Source: Agrobacterium sp. RAC06
GTDB lineage: Bacteria; Pseudomonadota; Alphaproteobacteria; Rhizobiales; Rhizobiaceae
DNA: 64,000 bases
Direction of reading: 5' to 3'
Assembly (NCBI RefSeq): GCF_001713475.1
Contig: NZ_CP016499.1
Coordinates: 1,860,001-1,924,000 of the forward strand
Shown one piece after another: positions 7,726 to 19,403 of the stretch (position 1 is its first letter; the number at the start of each line of letters is the position of its first letter). The notes below the pieces were generated by a model. The model made no database searches. It was not told the DNA's origin and worked only from the letters and a program-made list of their open reading frames with translations. The position numbers were made by a program, and so were the translations under genes.

Positions 7726-9231
7726 ATGGGCAAGCCAAAGCCAAAACTCGTGAAGCCGACGCTCGACAAGGATCTCGACAAGATCGCCCATGTCGAGGAA
7801 GCGGCGCAGCACGTCTCACGAGGTTTTGCACCGCTTGGCATCGCGCTTATCTTCATGGTGCTCGCCACCGTGTTTGCCGGAGCGCTTGCCATGGACCGGC
7901 CGGGCGCGTGGATCATCGTCGCGGCGGCCGCGATCGGCGCCTACATGGCGATGAACATCGGCGCCAATGATGTGACCAACAATGTCGGACCTGCCGTTGG
8001 ATCACGCGCCATGACCATGGGCGTGGCTCTGACCATCGCCGTGATCTTCGAAACGGCAGGGGCTCTGATTGCCGGCGGTGACGTCGTGTCGACGATCTCG
8101 CGCGGGATCGTGGATCCGGCCAAGATGCCGAGTGCCGATGTCTTCATCTGGGCGATGATGGCGTCGCTGCTCTCCTCGGCTCTCTGGGTCAACCTTGCGA
8201 CCTGGATCGGCGCACCTGTATCCACGACCCATGCCGTGGTGGGCGGCGTGCTGGGCGCAGGTGTCGCGGCAGCGGGCATGTCTGCCGTCGACTGGGGCGT
8301 CATGGGCGGCATCGCGGCAAGCTGGGTCGTTTCGCCTATCCTCGGCGGTGTGATCGCGGCGCTCTTCCTCGCCTTCATCAAGGAATTCATCGTCTACCGC
8401 GAGGACAAGATCTTGGCGGCACAACGCTGGGTGCCCTTGCTGATCGGGATCATGACCGGCTCCTTCACTGCCTATCTGGCGCTCAAGGGCCTCAACAAGC
8501 TCATTTCCATCAGCCTGTTGCAGGCCTGCCTGATCGGCCTTGCCTTCGGCTTCCTGTCGTGGTGGCTCAGCGTGCCGCTGATCCGCAGACAGTCGCGCGG
8601 GCTGGAGAACCGAAACCAGTCGCTGCGCAAGCTCTTCCAGTTGCCGCTGATCTTTGCAGCTGCCCTGCTTTCCTTCGCCCATGGCGCAAACGACGTGGCG
8701 AACGCCATCGGTCCGCTGTCTGCCATCGTGCATGCCGCGCAGGACAGCGAGATTTCCGGGCAGGTCACAGTGCCTTTCTGGGTCATGATCATCGGTGCTG
8801 CCGGCATCTCGCTGGGGCTGCTGCTCTTCGGTCCGCGCCTGATCCGGCTCGTCGGCGAACAGATCACCAAGCTCAACCCGATGCGTGCCTTCTGCGTCTC
8901 GCTTTCGGCAGCCATCACCGTCATCGTCGCCTCCGCGCTTGGCTTGCCCGTCAGCTCCACGCACATCGCCGTCGGTGCCGTGTTCGGCGTCGGCTTCTTC
9001 CGTGAGTGGTACACGCGCAATTCCAAGCGGCGCATGGAATATATGCGCAACAAGGCCGAGCGCTTTGTGATCGAGCCGAAGCCGGAGCGCAATCCGGAAG
9101 AGATCCGCCGTCGCTATCTGGTGCGCCGCTCACACTTCATGACGATCGTAGCGGCGTGGATCATCACCGTTCCGGCATCTGCCGGCCTTGCAGCCGTGCT
9201 GTATTGGGTTATGTCTCTGATCGCTCTTTGA
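7726..9231 (+). CDS. pit: PiT-family inorganic phosphate transporter
   Basis: A low-affinity phosphate:cation symporter of the inner membrane, 501 residues, with about ten hydrophobic segments. The two inverted PiT signature repeats are visible: [20 protein letters not shown] near residue 75 and [15 protein letters not shown] near residue 320. A basic, soluble N-terminus ([17 protein letters not shown]) and a charged loop near residues 420-465 are normal for the alphaproteobacterial subgroup. ATG 7726 is favoured by GGAGA eight bases upstream; GTG 7633 and ATG 7684 are in frame but have weaker sites. No DUF47 (PhoU-like) partner precedes it, unlike Sinorhizobium orfA-pit. rsmE follows 19 bases later. 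Confidence 0.92.
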   Translation: MGKPKPKLVKPTLDKDLDKIAHVEEAAQHVSRGFAPLGIALIFMVLATVFAGALAMDRPGAWIIVAAAAIGAYMAMNIGANDVTNNVGPAVGSRAMTMGVALTIAVIFETAGALIAGGDVVSTISRGIVDPAKMPSADVFIWAMMASLLSSALWVNLATWIGAPVSTTHAVVGGVLGAGVAAAGMSAVDWGVMGGIAASWVVSPILGGVIAALFLAFIKEFIVYREDKILAAQRWVPLLIGIMTGSFTAYLALKGLNKLISISLLQACLIGLAFGFLSWWLSVPLIRRQSRGLENRNQSLRKLFQLPLIFAAALLSFAHGANDVANAIGPLSAIVHAAQDSEISGQVTVPFWVMIIGAAGISLGLLLFGPRLIRLVGEQITKLNPMRAFCVSLSAAITVIVASALGLPVSSTHIAVGAVFGVGFFREWYTRNSKRRMEYMRNKAERFVIEPKPERNPEEIRRRYLVRRSHFMTIVAAWIITVPASAGLAAVLYWVMSLIAL

Positions 9232-9250
9232 TCCCGGAGACGAGACCATC

Positions 9251-9988
9251 ATGCGTGCCAATTACCGGATGCAGCGGCTCTACGTGACCGCCGACCTTGC
9301 TCTTGCCCAAGCCTTCGAGGCGACGGCGGAGCAGTTCAACTACCTCGCCAATGTGCTTCGTTTCGAAGAGGGTGCCGAATTGCTCGTCTTCAACGGACGG
9401 CATGGCGAGTGGAAGGCGCGCGTGCATTTTCCGACACGCAAAAAGATCATGATCACGCCGGCCGAAGAGACGCGTCCGCAGCCTGATGATTGCGACCTGC
9501 ATTTCCTGTTTGCGCCGCTCAAGGTCGGTCGCATGGACTATCTGGTGCAGAAGGCGGTCGAGATGGGCGCCGGCATCCTGCAGCCGGTGATGACGCAACA
9601 CGTCCAGGGCAAGATCGGCAATATCGATCGCCTGCAGGCGAATGCCGTGGAAGCTGCCGAGCAATGCGGTGTGCTTGCCATTCCGAAGGTCACCGAGCCG
9701 GTGAAGCTTCGCGACCTCCTCGAGCGCTGGCCCGCAGAACGCCGGATCATCTATTGCGACGAAGACAGCACCACGCAAAATCCCCTGCCCGCGCTGTCGC
9801 GGATCGAGGAAAAGTCGCTCGCGCTTCTGGTCGGCCCAGAGGGCGGCTTCTCCGACGAGGAGCGTCAGTTGCTGAGGTCCCTGCCCTTCGTGACGGCCAT
9901 TCCGCTCGGGCCCCGCATCCTCAGAGCCGACACGGCCGCAGTCGCCGCAATGGCCGTCGTGCAGGCCGCCATCGGCGACTGGCGCTAA
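9251..9988 (+). CDS. rsmE: 16S rRNA (uracil1498-N3)-methyltransferase
   Basis: A SPOUT-class methyltransferase that methylates U1498 of 16S rRNA, 245 residues, the usual length. The N-terminal PUA-like part includes [23 protein letters not shown]. The C-terminal knotted SAM-binding region includes [15 protein letters not shown] and [16 protein letters not shown], both diagnostic of RsmE. The ATG at 9251 follows GGAGACGAGACC. The order rsmE then gshA recurs in Rhizobiaceae. Confidence 0.95.
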   Translation: MRANYRMQRLYVTADLALAQAFEATAEQFNYLANVLRFEEGAELLVFNGRHGEWKARVHFPTRKKIMITPAEETRPQPDDCDLHFLFAPLKVGRMDYLVQKAVEMGAGILQPVMTQHVQGKIGNIDRLQANAVEAAEQCGVLAIPKVTEPVKLRDLLERWPAERRIIYCDEDSTTQNPLPALSRIEEKSLALLVGPEGGFSDEERQLLRSLPFVTAIPLGPRILRADTAAVAAMAVVQAAIGDWR

Positions 9989-10020
9989 GCTTTATTTCCG
10001 CTTCACTTCGTTCCAGTTTT

Positions 10021-10101
10021 TTGAGCCGAGCATGAGAGATTTTCACTTGCACGGCACAGAAATCCGGTTCAATCAGCCTCAGTGATGGGCTCAACTGTGC
10101 C
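10021..10101 (+). promoter_or_regulatory. Structured leader of gshA (two crossing complementarities)
   Basis: Upstream of gshA, TTGAGCC (10021-10027) can pair with GGCTCAA (10088-10094), and GGCACAG (10053-10059) can pair with CTGTGCC (10095-10101). The two pairings interleave, as in a pseudoknot. No known riboswitch is recognised, and the region may simply be promoter DNA. Confidence 0.3.
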
Positions 10102-10130
10102 CACCGACGACGCCCAGCAAGGTAGCTTCC

Positions 10131-11504
10131 ATGGCCCGTGACACGACCGACCAGACCCCTCTCGGCACTCTCGACGACATGGCGGCCTATCTGGCCGAAG
10201 GGTCGAAGCCTAAGGAGCAGTTCCGGATCGGCACCGAGCACGAGAAGTTCGCCTTCTTCCGGGCCGACAACAGCCCGGTTCCCTATCATGGGGAGGCCAG
10301 CATCTCGGCGCTCCTCAAGGGCATGCAGTCCAAGCTCGGCTGGGAGCCGATCATGGACGGCGATAACATCATCGGGCTCGGCGAGCAGCATGGCATGGGC
10401 GCAATCTCGATCGAACCGGGCGGCCAGTTCGAGCTTTCCGGCGCACCCGTGGAAACGCTGCACCAGACCTGCAAGGAATCGAACCAGCATCTCGCGGTGC
10501 TGCGGGAAGTCGCGGAGCCGATGGGCATCCGCTTCCTCGGGATCGGTGGCAGCCCGAAATGGACGCTGGCCGAGACGCCGCGCATGCCGAAGTCACGCTA
10601 CGACATCATGACCCGCTACATGCCGAAGGTCGGCAGCCAGGGGCTGGACATGATGTACCGGACCTGCACGATCCAGGTGAATCTCGACTTCTCCTCGGAA
10701 GCCGACATGCGGCAGAAGATGCGGGTGTCGATGAAGCTGCAGTCGCTGGCAACCGCGCTGTTCGCCTCCTCGCCGTTTACGGAAGGCAAGCCGAACGGGC
10801 TTCTCTCCTGGCGGGGCGACATCTGGCGCGACACCGACAATCGCCGCGCCGGCGTGCTGCCCTTCACCTTCTCGAAGGACTTCTCGTTCGGCGATTACGT
10901 CGCCTGGGCCATCGATGCCCCGATGTATTTCATAGTGCGCGACGGGCGCTACCACGACTGCACCCACATCACCTTCCGCCAGTTCATGGATGGTGCGCTA
11001 AAGGGCGAAGTCGCCGACTGGGCGCCGCAGCTGGGCGACTGGACCAACCACCTCTCCACCCTCTTCCCCGACGTGCGCCTGAAGCGCTTCCTCGAAATGC
11101 GTGGCGCCGACGGTGGCCCGTGGCGGCGCATCTGCGCGCTGCCGGCGCTCTGGGTCGGCCTGCTCTACGACGAAACGGCGCTGGCTGCGGCCGACGAACT
11201 GACTGCCGACTGGACCGTCGACGACGTGATTGCCATGCGCGATGCGGTTCCGGTCCAGGGGCTCAAGGCTTCGGTCGCGGGGCGCCCGCTGATGGAGGTA
11301 GCACGCGAAGTCGTCGAAATGTCACGCGCGGGGCTCAAGGCGCGCGGCCAATTGAATTCCGAAGGCCAGGACGAGACTGTGTTCCTAAACACGCTGGACG
11401 AGGTTCTTGCCAAGCGGATGACGCTGGCCGATGACATGCTGGCTCTCTACCACGGACGCTGGAACGGGTCGGTCGAGCCGGTATTCGAAGACTATCAGTA
11501 CTGA
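10131..11504 (+). CDS. gshA: Glutamate-cysteine ligase
   Basis: Catalyses ATP-dependent joining of glutamate and cysteine, the first and limiting step of glutathione synthesis, in the cytosol. The 457-residue protein belongs to the proteobacterial/plant-type GCS2 group: FRIGTEHEKFAF near residue 32, SIEPGGQFELSGAP near residue 93, and MYRTCTIQVNLDFSSEADM near residue 175. Its length fits the family. The SD is AAGGT before ATG 10131. It is preceded by a 142-base leader with possible RNA structure and followed by a terminator-like hairpin. Confidence 0.95.
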   Translation: MARDTTDQTPLGTLDDMAAYLAEGSKPKEQFRIGTEHEKFAFFRADNSPVPYHGEASISALLKGMQSKLGWEPIMDGDNIIGLGEQHGMGAISIEPGGQFELSGAPVETLHQTCKESNQHLAVLREVAEPMGIRFLGIGGSPKWTLAETPRMPKSRYDIMTRYMPKVGSQGLDMMYRTCTIQVNLDFSSEADMRQKMRVSMKLQSLATALFASSPFTEGKPNGLLSWRGDIWRDTDNRRAGVLPFTFSKDFSFGDYVAWAIDAPMYFIVRDGRYHDCTHITFRQFMDGALKGEVADWAPQLGDWTNHLSTLFPDVRLKRFLEMRGADGGPWRRICALPALWVGLLYDETALAAADELTADWTVDDVIAMRDAVPVQGLKASVAGRPLMEVAREVVEMSRAGLKARGQLNSEGQDETVFLNTLDEVLAKRMTLADDMLALYHGRWNGSVEPVFEDYQY

Positions 11505-11533
11505 GCAAGCGGTCGCGCCGCGCCTGGCATTGA

Positions 11534-11565
11534 GCCATCCGGCAAAAAGCGGTTTGCCTGATGGC
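11534..11565 (+). terminator. Terminator-like hairpin after gshA
   Basis: GCCATC / GATGGC plus GGCAAA / TTTGCC form a long stem with one C-T mismatch and a six-base loop, 30 bases after the gshA stop. No strong T-run follows. It lies between gshA and the SD of the next gene, so partial read-through is possible. Confidence 0.5.
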
Positions 11566-11615
11566 CATTCCGGATATAGTGCTGAATCAACTGCACGCAT
11601 CCGGGGAGAAATGCC

Positions 11616-12530
11616 ATGCTGCCGCTGTTCGACATGATGATGCAGGCGCAGAACGGCATGGCGATGGACGCCATGGCCAAACAATATGGTCTGGCGCAGG
11701 AACAGGCCGCCAAGGCAGTTGCTGCGCTGATGCCGGCCTTCGCCTCGGGCTTCAAGCGCAACACCACCAATCCTTACGATTTCTCGGCCCTCGTCCAGGC
11801 GATGACTTCGGGCAACTATGCCAAATATTTCGAGGACATGAGCTCGGCCTTCACGCCACAGGGCATCGCCGACGGCAATCAGGTTCTGCAGCAACTCTTC
11901 GGCTCCAAGGAAGTGTCGCGGGCCATCGCCGCGCAGGCCGCCCAACTGACGGGCGTTGGGCAGGACATCCTGAAACAGATGATGCCTGTCATGGCGGATA
12001 CATTGATGGGTGGACTCTTCAAGCAGACCACCGGGCAGTTCTCTGGCGCCAATGCCTTTGCCGGAACACCGATGGGCGCAATGATGCAGCAATGGCTGGA
12101 AAATACCGGGCTGCAGCCGAAGCCTCAGCCCCAACCGGCGGCAATGGCAGCGGCGATGTTCGACAATCCATTCATGCGCGCCTTCCAGGACATGATGGGC
12201 GGACAGAAGAAGCCGGAACCACAGGCAGCCGCCAACCCCTTCATCGACAACCCCTTCACCAAGGCCTTCCAGGACATGGCGGCCGCCTATACTGCGCAAA
12301 TGACCGGGCAACCGACCGGGGCAGTGAAAGCCCAGCCAGAGCCGGCAAAGGCTCCGGAGAAGGAAGCGCAGGAAAGCTTTGCGGCCATGGTCAACACCAT
12401 GTTCGACAGCGGGCTTGAAGTGCAGAAGAGCTACCAGAAGAGCATGGAGCAGATCTTCGACACCTATCTTTCCGCTTCGCGCAAGGAAACGCCCGAGCGT
12501 TCCGATCAGGCTCCGGTCGACAAGGCCTGA
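11616..12530 (+). CDS. DUF937-like hypothetical protein
   Basis: A 304-residue cytosolic protein of unknown function. The N-terminal 120 residues resemble DUF937: a helical domain with AKQYGLAQEQAAKAVAALMPAF and a second unit LTGVGQDILKQMMPVMAD. The rest is Gln/Pro/Ala-rich and low-complexity, with two similar tracts (FDNPFMRAFQDMMGG near residue 186 and IDNPFTKAFQDMAAA near residue 211) that look like an internal duplication. No signal peptide is present. The SD GGGGAGAA precedes the ATG. It is the last plus-strand gene before a convergent terminator. Confidence 0.7.
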   Translation: MLPLFDMMMQAQNGMAMDAMAKQYGLAQEQAAKAVAALMPAFASGFKRNTTNPYDFSALVQAMTSGNYAKYFEDMSSAFTPQGIADGNQVLQQLFGSKEVSRAIAAQAAQLTGVGQDILKQMMPVMADTLMGGLFKQTTGQFSGANAFAGTPMGAMMQQWLENTGLQPKPQPQPAAMAAAMFDNPFMRAFQDMMGGQKKPEPQAAANPFIDNPFTKAFQDMAAAYTAQMTGQPTGAVKAQPEPAKAPEKEAQESFAAMVNTMFDSGLEVQKSYQKSMEQIFDTYLSASRKETPERSDQAPVDKA

Positions 12531-12558
12531 GCGGCCGAAGCATCGCAGGTACACGAAA

Positions 12559-12580
12559 ACGGCGCGGTTTCCCGCGCCGT
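12559..12580. terminator. Bidirectional terminator between the DUF937 gene and the chemoreceptor
   Basis: ACGGCGCGG-TTTC-CCGCGCCGT forms a perfect 9-bp stem. On the plus strand TGTGCATTTT follows; on the minus strand the left flank reads TTTTCG. It can end both convergent transcripts. Confidence 0.85.
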
Positions 12581-12605
12581 TGTGCATTTTAGCTGTTGTA
12601 GCGGC

Positions 12606-15149
<2,544 letters not shown>

Positions 15150-15246
15150 TCATCGCTGACATACGCTCGTTAGCAACAGGTTACTTCCGGTCGCTTTTCC
15201 CCTCGTATTTCACACCCTTCATAGTTATTTTAGCGTTTACAAAAAA

Positions 15247-15273
15247 GCCCGGTCCAGAATAATCGGACCGGGC
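15247..15273 (-). terminator. Intrinsic terminator of the DUF1127 gene
   Basis: GCCCGGTCC / GGACCGGGC forms a 9-bp stem with a nine-base loop. Read on the minus strand it is followed directly by six T residues, a textbook intrinsic terminator for the small gene at 15323-15634. Confidence 0.9.
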
Positions 15274-15322
15274 AAGAGGCAGGGCTATTGGCTATCACCC
15301 TGCGGGGTTGGATCAGAGTGTC

Positions 15323-15634
15323 TCAATCGGTCTTGTGACCGCGAAGGGATCGCTCGGCGCGGCGGCGCGCCAGGCGGGTCAGCTGCTGCGAAGGATCGTC
15401 AGCATAGCCGTGTCCACGCAGCACATCCTGGACATCACCCCGGCTGAGGCCGAGGTCGTTCAGAAGGCGCTCGTCGAGATCGACCAGGCTGTTCGCGGCA
15501 AGTCGGTTGCGCACGCCCACGCGAAGGGATCCGATCCAGGCCTGAAGGCGGAACAGACGCGCGGCAAGCGTCCGGGCCGGCCGGTCAACGGCGAGGTCGA
15601 GGTCAAATTCGAGGATCCGATCGTTCGTGCGCAT
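15323..15634 (-). CDS. DUF1127 small protein
   Basis: A 103-residue protein with the short DUF1127 motif near its middle (LVDLDERLLNDLGLSRGDV), flanked by Arg-rich segments. DUF1127 proteins are abundant in Rhizobiales; some are linked to RNA metabolism and to phosphate or carbon adaptation. The SD AAAGGAAAT precedes the ATG, and an intrinsic terminator lies 50 bases after the stop, so it is monocistronic. It is divergent from a LysR-type regulator. DUF1127 genes are known targets of the LysR regulator VtlR in Brucella and Agrobacterium, which makes the pairing notable. Confidence 0.85.
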   Translation of the reverse strand: MRTNDRILEFDLDLAVDRPARTLAARLFRLQAWIGSLRVGVRNRLAANSLVDLDERLLNDLGLSRGDVQDVLRGHGYADDPSQQLTRLARRRAERSLRGHKTD

Positions 15635-15828
15635 GGCTATTTCCTTTCAGCGGGCACGAGAAATTTCTCCCGTCCGCGAGAAAGCGGACAGGCGACGAGG
15701 GTTGGAAGTGGATGCTTGGCCGGAGACCGGTCGGTGAGGATTACGATCATGAAGATGCCGAAAGGATATTGATCAGTCCAACGAATGTTTCTAATGGTAG
15801 CCATCAACCCTTCTGATGGATCACTCTC

Positions 15829-16782
15829 ATGTCGGCTCCCCTCGATATCGATCAGTTGCAGACCTTCATTGCCATCGTCGATACCGGCAGCTTCACCAAG
15901 GCTGCTGGGCGTGTTTTCAAGACACAATCCGCCGTTTCCATGCAGATGCGCCGCCTGGAAGAACGGGTCGGAAAGCAGCTGTTCATCAAGGACGGCCGGG
16001 GCAACCGGCTCACAGCCGATGGCGACAAGCTGCTGAATTACGCGCGGCGCATCATCCGGCTGAATTCCGAGGCGATCGCGGCCTTCGACGACAACAGGCT
16101 CGAGGGAACGCTGCGGATCGGCACGCCGGATGACTATGCCGACCGCTACATGCCCGAGATCATCGGTCGCTTCGCCAAGACCCATCCGAATGTAGAGCTC
16201 TACATCGTCTGCGAGCCCTCCATGGATCTCGCTGACAAGATGGGCAAGGGCGAACTCGATATCGCGCTCGTCACGCACAATCCGCTGCTCAGACAGTCCG
16301 ATGTCGTGCGGACCGAACCGCTCTGCTGGGTGGGATCGGCCAATCATCCGCTGAAGGATGATGCGCCCGTGCCACTCGCGGTCGGACGACGCGACTGCCA
16401 GTGGCGGCAGCTCGCCTGCTCGGCGCTGGATGCGGATGGTCGTGACTATCAGATCCTATTCACCAGCTGGTCATCGACCGTGGTCGCGGCAGCGGTGCTC
16501 GCCGGCATGGCGGTGTCGATCCTGCCGGAATCGGCCCTGCGAACAGGCATGAAGGTCCTGACGGCCAATGACGGCTTCCCGCCGCTGCCGCCGGTGCAGA
16601 TCGGTCTGATGAAGCGGCCAGGGCTTTCGACCTCGCTCGTCAATGCGATCACAGACCACATCACTGCCTGCCTCGACAACATTACGCCGGCACAGGTCGA
16701 AGACGACATGGACGGCGAGCCGAAGACCTATTCGCGCTACTATCCACGGCTGCGCGCCGGCAACATGATCCCCGGCTGGTGA
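15829..16782 (+). CDS. LysR-family transcriptional regulator
   Basis: A 317-residue LTTR. The N-terminal winged helix reads LDIDQLQTFIAIVDTGSFTKAAGRV, followed by TQSAVSMQMRRLEERVGKQLF; the LysR substrate-binding domain occupies about residues 92-295. The C-terminal tail (TYSRYYPRLRAGN) is longer than average. It is divergent from the DUF1127 gene with a 194-base shared gap and may control it. The SD is weak. Identity to VtlR/LsrB is suggested only by context. Confidence 0.88.
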   Translation: MSAPLDIDQLQTFIAIVDTGSFTKAAGRVFKTQSAVSMQMRRLEERVGKQLFIKDGRGNRLTADGDKLLNYARRIIRLNSEAIAAFDDNRLEGTLRIGTPDDYADRYMPEIIGRFAKTHPNVELYIVCEPSMDLADKMGKGELDIALVTHNPLLRQSDVVRTEPLCWVGSANHPLKDDAPVPLAVGRRDCQWRQLACSALDADGRDYQILFTSWSSTVVAAAVLAGMAVSILPESALRTGMKVLTANDGFPPLPPVQIGLMKRPGLSTSLVNAITDHITACLDNITPAQVEDDMDGEPKTYSRYYPRLRAGNMIPGW

Positions 16783-16788
16783 GGCGGA

Positions 16789-17418
16789 TCAGAAGGCGAA
16801 GATGCTGCCGCGTACGATGCGGCGCCACTGGTCGAGGTGAACCCGGGCGACCTCGTCCGGCTGCTGGGTGGTGAAGCGAATGACCTCGCCGGTTGCAAGG
16901 ATCATCAGCTTGATGTTGACCCGGAAACGCTCGAATTCGCTTTGCGGGACGAGATGGGCCAGATCGCGGTAGAAGCTTGCGATTAGCTGTTCGTGGAATT
17001 CGTTCGACAACTGGGAAAGGTCCTTGTCGACGACGATCGCCTGCCACAAGGCCATGTAGATGCGCTGCTCGCGGAACATCGCATGAAGCTCAATCAGACT
17101 TTCGGAAGCGCGCTCCGCCGCCTCGTCCAGCGTCTTCACCTCTGCAAAGATCTGGCGGATGAAGCCTTCCAACTGGGCCGAGAAACGTTCGTGCAGCGCC
17201 TTGATGACGGCCGCCTTCTGGGGAAAGAACTGGTAGAGCGAGCCGATCGAAATACCGGCCCGCAAGGCGATTTCGCTCATGGTTGTCTCGACGACGCCCT
17301 TTTCGAGAAAAAGCTCGACGGCGGCCTCGAGAATCGCCTCCAATCGCTGGATGCTTCGTTCCTGCTGCGGCTTCTTGCGAAGTTGCAGCCGCCCCTCCAC
17401 GGCGTGGTCGTTCATCAT
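16789..17418 (-). CDS. TetR-family transcriptional regulator
   Basis: A 209-residue TetR repressor. The N-terminal HTH is clear (ILEAAVELFLEKGVVETTMSEI, then AGISIGSLYQFFPQKAAVI). The C-terminal ligand domain is of the TetR_C_17 kind, ending RRIVRGSIFAF. The start has GGGGAAG a few bases upstream; either ATG at 17416-17418 or the one just downstream would serve. It converges on the LysR gene with a 6-base gap and lies 134 bases downstream of the patatin gene on the same strand. The target is unknown. Confidence 0.85.
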   Translation of the reverse strand: MMNDHAVEGRLQLRKKPQQERSIQRLEAILEAAVELFLEKGVVETTMSEIALRAGISIGSLYQFFPQKAAVIKALHERFSAQLEGFIRQIFAEVKTLDEAAERASESLIELHAMFREQRIYMALWQAIVVDKDLSQLSNEFHEQLIASFYRDLAHLVPQSEFERFRVNIKLMILATGEVIRFTTQQPDEVARVHLDQWRRIVRGSIFAF

Positions 17419-17552
17419 TCTTCCCCATCCGCTGCAACCATCATGGCTGTCAGACTTGTGTCATCGACATAAGTGAGCGGTCTGGCAAAAGTGTTAATGG
17501 CAGAGGGAGCACCCATCTTTGGTTGCTTCCCCCACAAAAAAGGTCACGATCC

Positions 17553-18692
17553 TCAGGCTTCCAATTGCAGGTGACGCTCGCGCGCGAGGTCGAAGATCTG
17601 GATGCCGTCTTTGGGGCGACCGCGATTGCGCCACTTCGGATGCTTCAGCGTGTAGGAGGCGTCGTCGTAGCCTGCCTTCCAATGCTCTTCGATCGAACGG
17701 CGGGAGAATTCCGCATCCATGGCATGGGTCGCATGCGAGGCGCGGCGGTGGATCAGGTGAACGATGGTAACGTCGTATTCGTGACCGATGGAGCGGAGGA
17801 TCTGCGCGTCCTCGTCGTCACGGAATTCCGGCGGCAGCTTTTCGAGGAGACGCTTGGCAGCGCGGCGGACGATCTGACGCCTGGCAAAATCGTCGGTGTT
17901 CATGCGGGTGCGGCTGGAATAGCGTATCTCCTTGATCCGGCTTTCCACCTCAAACTGGTCGCGCGGCATGTCGCCCCGCGCATTGAAGAGATCCACCTGG
18001 AAGATTTCGAGATCGCGCGAGGCATCGTTGACGTTCAGGACATGCTGCAACGGCGTGTTGGAGACGAGGCCGCCGTCCCAATAGTGTCGGCCATCGATTT
18101 CGATCGGCGGAAATCCCGGCGGCAGGGCGCCGGAGGCTGCAATATGGCGCGCGTCGAGACGGCCCCTGCGATTGTCGAAATAGGCGAAATTGCCGGAGCG
18201 GATTTCCACTGCACCGAGGCTCAGCCGCGTCTGGCAGTCGTTGAGGAGGTCGAAATCGATCAGACGGTCGAGCGTCTTCATCAGCGGCTCGGTGTCGTAG
18301 AAGCTGACGCGGTGATCCGGATTGGCGAACAACTGCTGGAAGGTCGGTAGACGCGGCGAGAAGAAACCCGGAATGCCAAAGGCCATGGCGGCCGTGGCCG
18401 CGGCGTCGTTCTGCATCCGGCGCAGCGTATTGTCCTGAGCCGTCCAGCCGAAATCGAGGTTGGACGAAACGGTGTGCCAGAAGTCGCGAAGATTGGCGAT
18501 GCGCGTTTCGCGCGGGCTGCCGGCGATGATAGCGGCATTGATGGCGCCGATCGAAATGCCAGCCAGCCAGTCAGGCTCCACCTCGTTTTCATGCAAGGCC
18601 TCGTAGGCGCCCGCCTGATAGGCGCCGAGCGCGCCACCGCCCTGAAAGACGAAGATCCTGTCCGTTGCGGCGTTGGTCTCTGCTTGCGTCAT
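17553..18692 (-). CDS. Patatin-like phospholipase
   Basis: A 379-residue cytosolic lipid acyl hydrolase of the DUF3734 patatin group. The oxyanion loop is FQGGGALGAYQAGAYEAL near residue 14, the nucleophile elbow is GISIGA near residue 45, and the catalytic Asp sits in YWDGGLVSNTP near residue 208. The C-terminal DUF3734 extension ends DGIQIFDLARERHLQLEA. Such proteins are linked to phospholipid or polyhydroxyalkanoate turnover; the actual substrate is not evident. It is divergent from a small secreted-protein gene at 18879. Confidence 0.9.
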   Translation of the reverse strand: MTQAETNAATDRIFVFQGGGALGAYQAGAYEALHENEVEPDWLAGISIGAINAAIIAGSPRETRIANLRDFWHTVSSNLDFGWTAQDNTLRRMQNDAAATAAMAFGIPGFFSPRLPTFQQLFANPDHRVSFYDTEPLMKTLDRLIDFDLLNDCQTRLSLGAVEIRSGNFAYFDNRRGRLDARHIAASGALPPGFPPIEIDGRHYWDGGLVSNTPLQHVLNVNDASRDLEIFQVDLFNARGDMPRDQFEVESRIKEIRYSSRTRMNTDDFARRQIVRRAAKRLLEKLPPEFRDDEDAQILRSIGHEYDVTIVHLIHRRASHATHAMDAEFSRRSIEEHWKAGYDDASYTLKHPKWRNRGRPKDGIQIFDLARERHLQLEA

Positions 18693-18878
18693 GTGACAAT
18701 CCCTATCTTGCTGCAGTGCAATATATAGCGACCTGTCAGGCCGGCAACCAGACCCGCCTCCTTCACTCTGCGTTCACAATTGCCGCGCTCTATTGCAGAT
18801 CCCTCCAAAAGTGATGCGATGCACCGTCGCAGATCTGGATTATCAGGTGGGTGAAGCTTGTTTGGGGACCAACATCAC

Positions 18879-19334
18879 ATGATCAGATCGACTGCCATTT
18901 TCTTTTCCGCCGCGCTCGCCGCAGCTGTCCTTACGACCCAGGTCGCGCGAGCCGACGAAGCCTCGGTCGATCAACAGATCGAAACCCTTCTCGGGGATGT
19001 CGCAGACTACAAGGAGCTGTTTTATGCCTTCAAGGTGGCGCTCGAGGAAGGCAAGTCCGACATAGTGGTCAGCCTGGTGAGCTATCCGATCACCGTGACC
19101 ATCGACGGCGAAGAGGCGACCTATAGTTCGGAACAGGAATTGCTGGACGGCTATGACAGCGTGTTTACCGAAACGATCGTCGAGGCCGTATCGAACCAGA
19201 ACTATGGCGATCTCTTCGTCAATTCCGAAGGCGTCATGATCGGCAATGGCGAGGTCTGGCTCTCGGGGATCTGCGAAGACACGGCCTGCACCAGTGCTCT
19301 TCCGCGCGTCGCCGTCATCCAGTCGGGCAACTGA
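18879..19334 (+). CDS. Secreted hypothetical protein
   Basis: A 151-residue protein of unknown function. A signal peptide is plain (MIRSTAIFFSAALAAAVLTT, then QVARADEA, cleavage after ARA). The mature part is acidic with an alpha/beta pattern and two Cys residues near the C-terminus (GICEDTACTSALP) that may form a disulfide. ATG 18879 is preferred to the in-frame TTG at 18858 because the signal peptide starts there. A 13-bp terminator stem follows. Confidence 0.7.
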   Translation: MIRSTAIFFSAALAAAVLTTQVARADEASVDQQIETLLGDVADYKELFYAFKVALEEGKSDIVVSLVSYPITVTIDGEEATYSSEQELLDGYDSVFTETIVEAVSNQNYGDLFVNSEGVMIGNGEVWLSGICEDTACTSALPRVAVIQSGN

Positions 19335-19357
19335 CCCGCGCGTCGGACGAAAACGCA

Positions 19358-19388
19358 CGAGGGGCGGCATACGCGATGCCGCCCCTCG
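19358..19388. terminator. Strong bidirectional terminator
   Basis: CGAGGGGCGGCAT-ACGCG-ATGCCGCCCCTCG is a perfect 13-bp stem with a 5-base loop, flanked by AAAACG on the left and CGTTTT on the right. It separates the convergent secreted-protein gene and adhP. Confidence 0.93.
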
Positions 19389-19403
19389 ACTTGTCGTTTT
19401 GAA

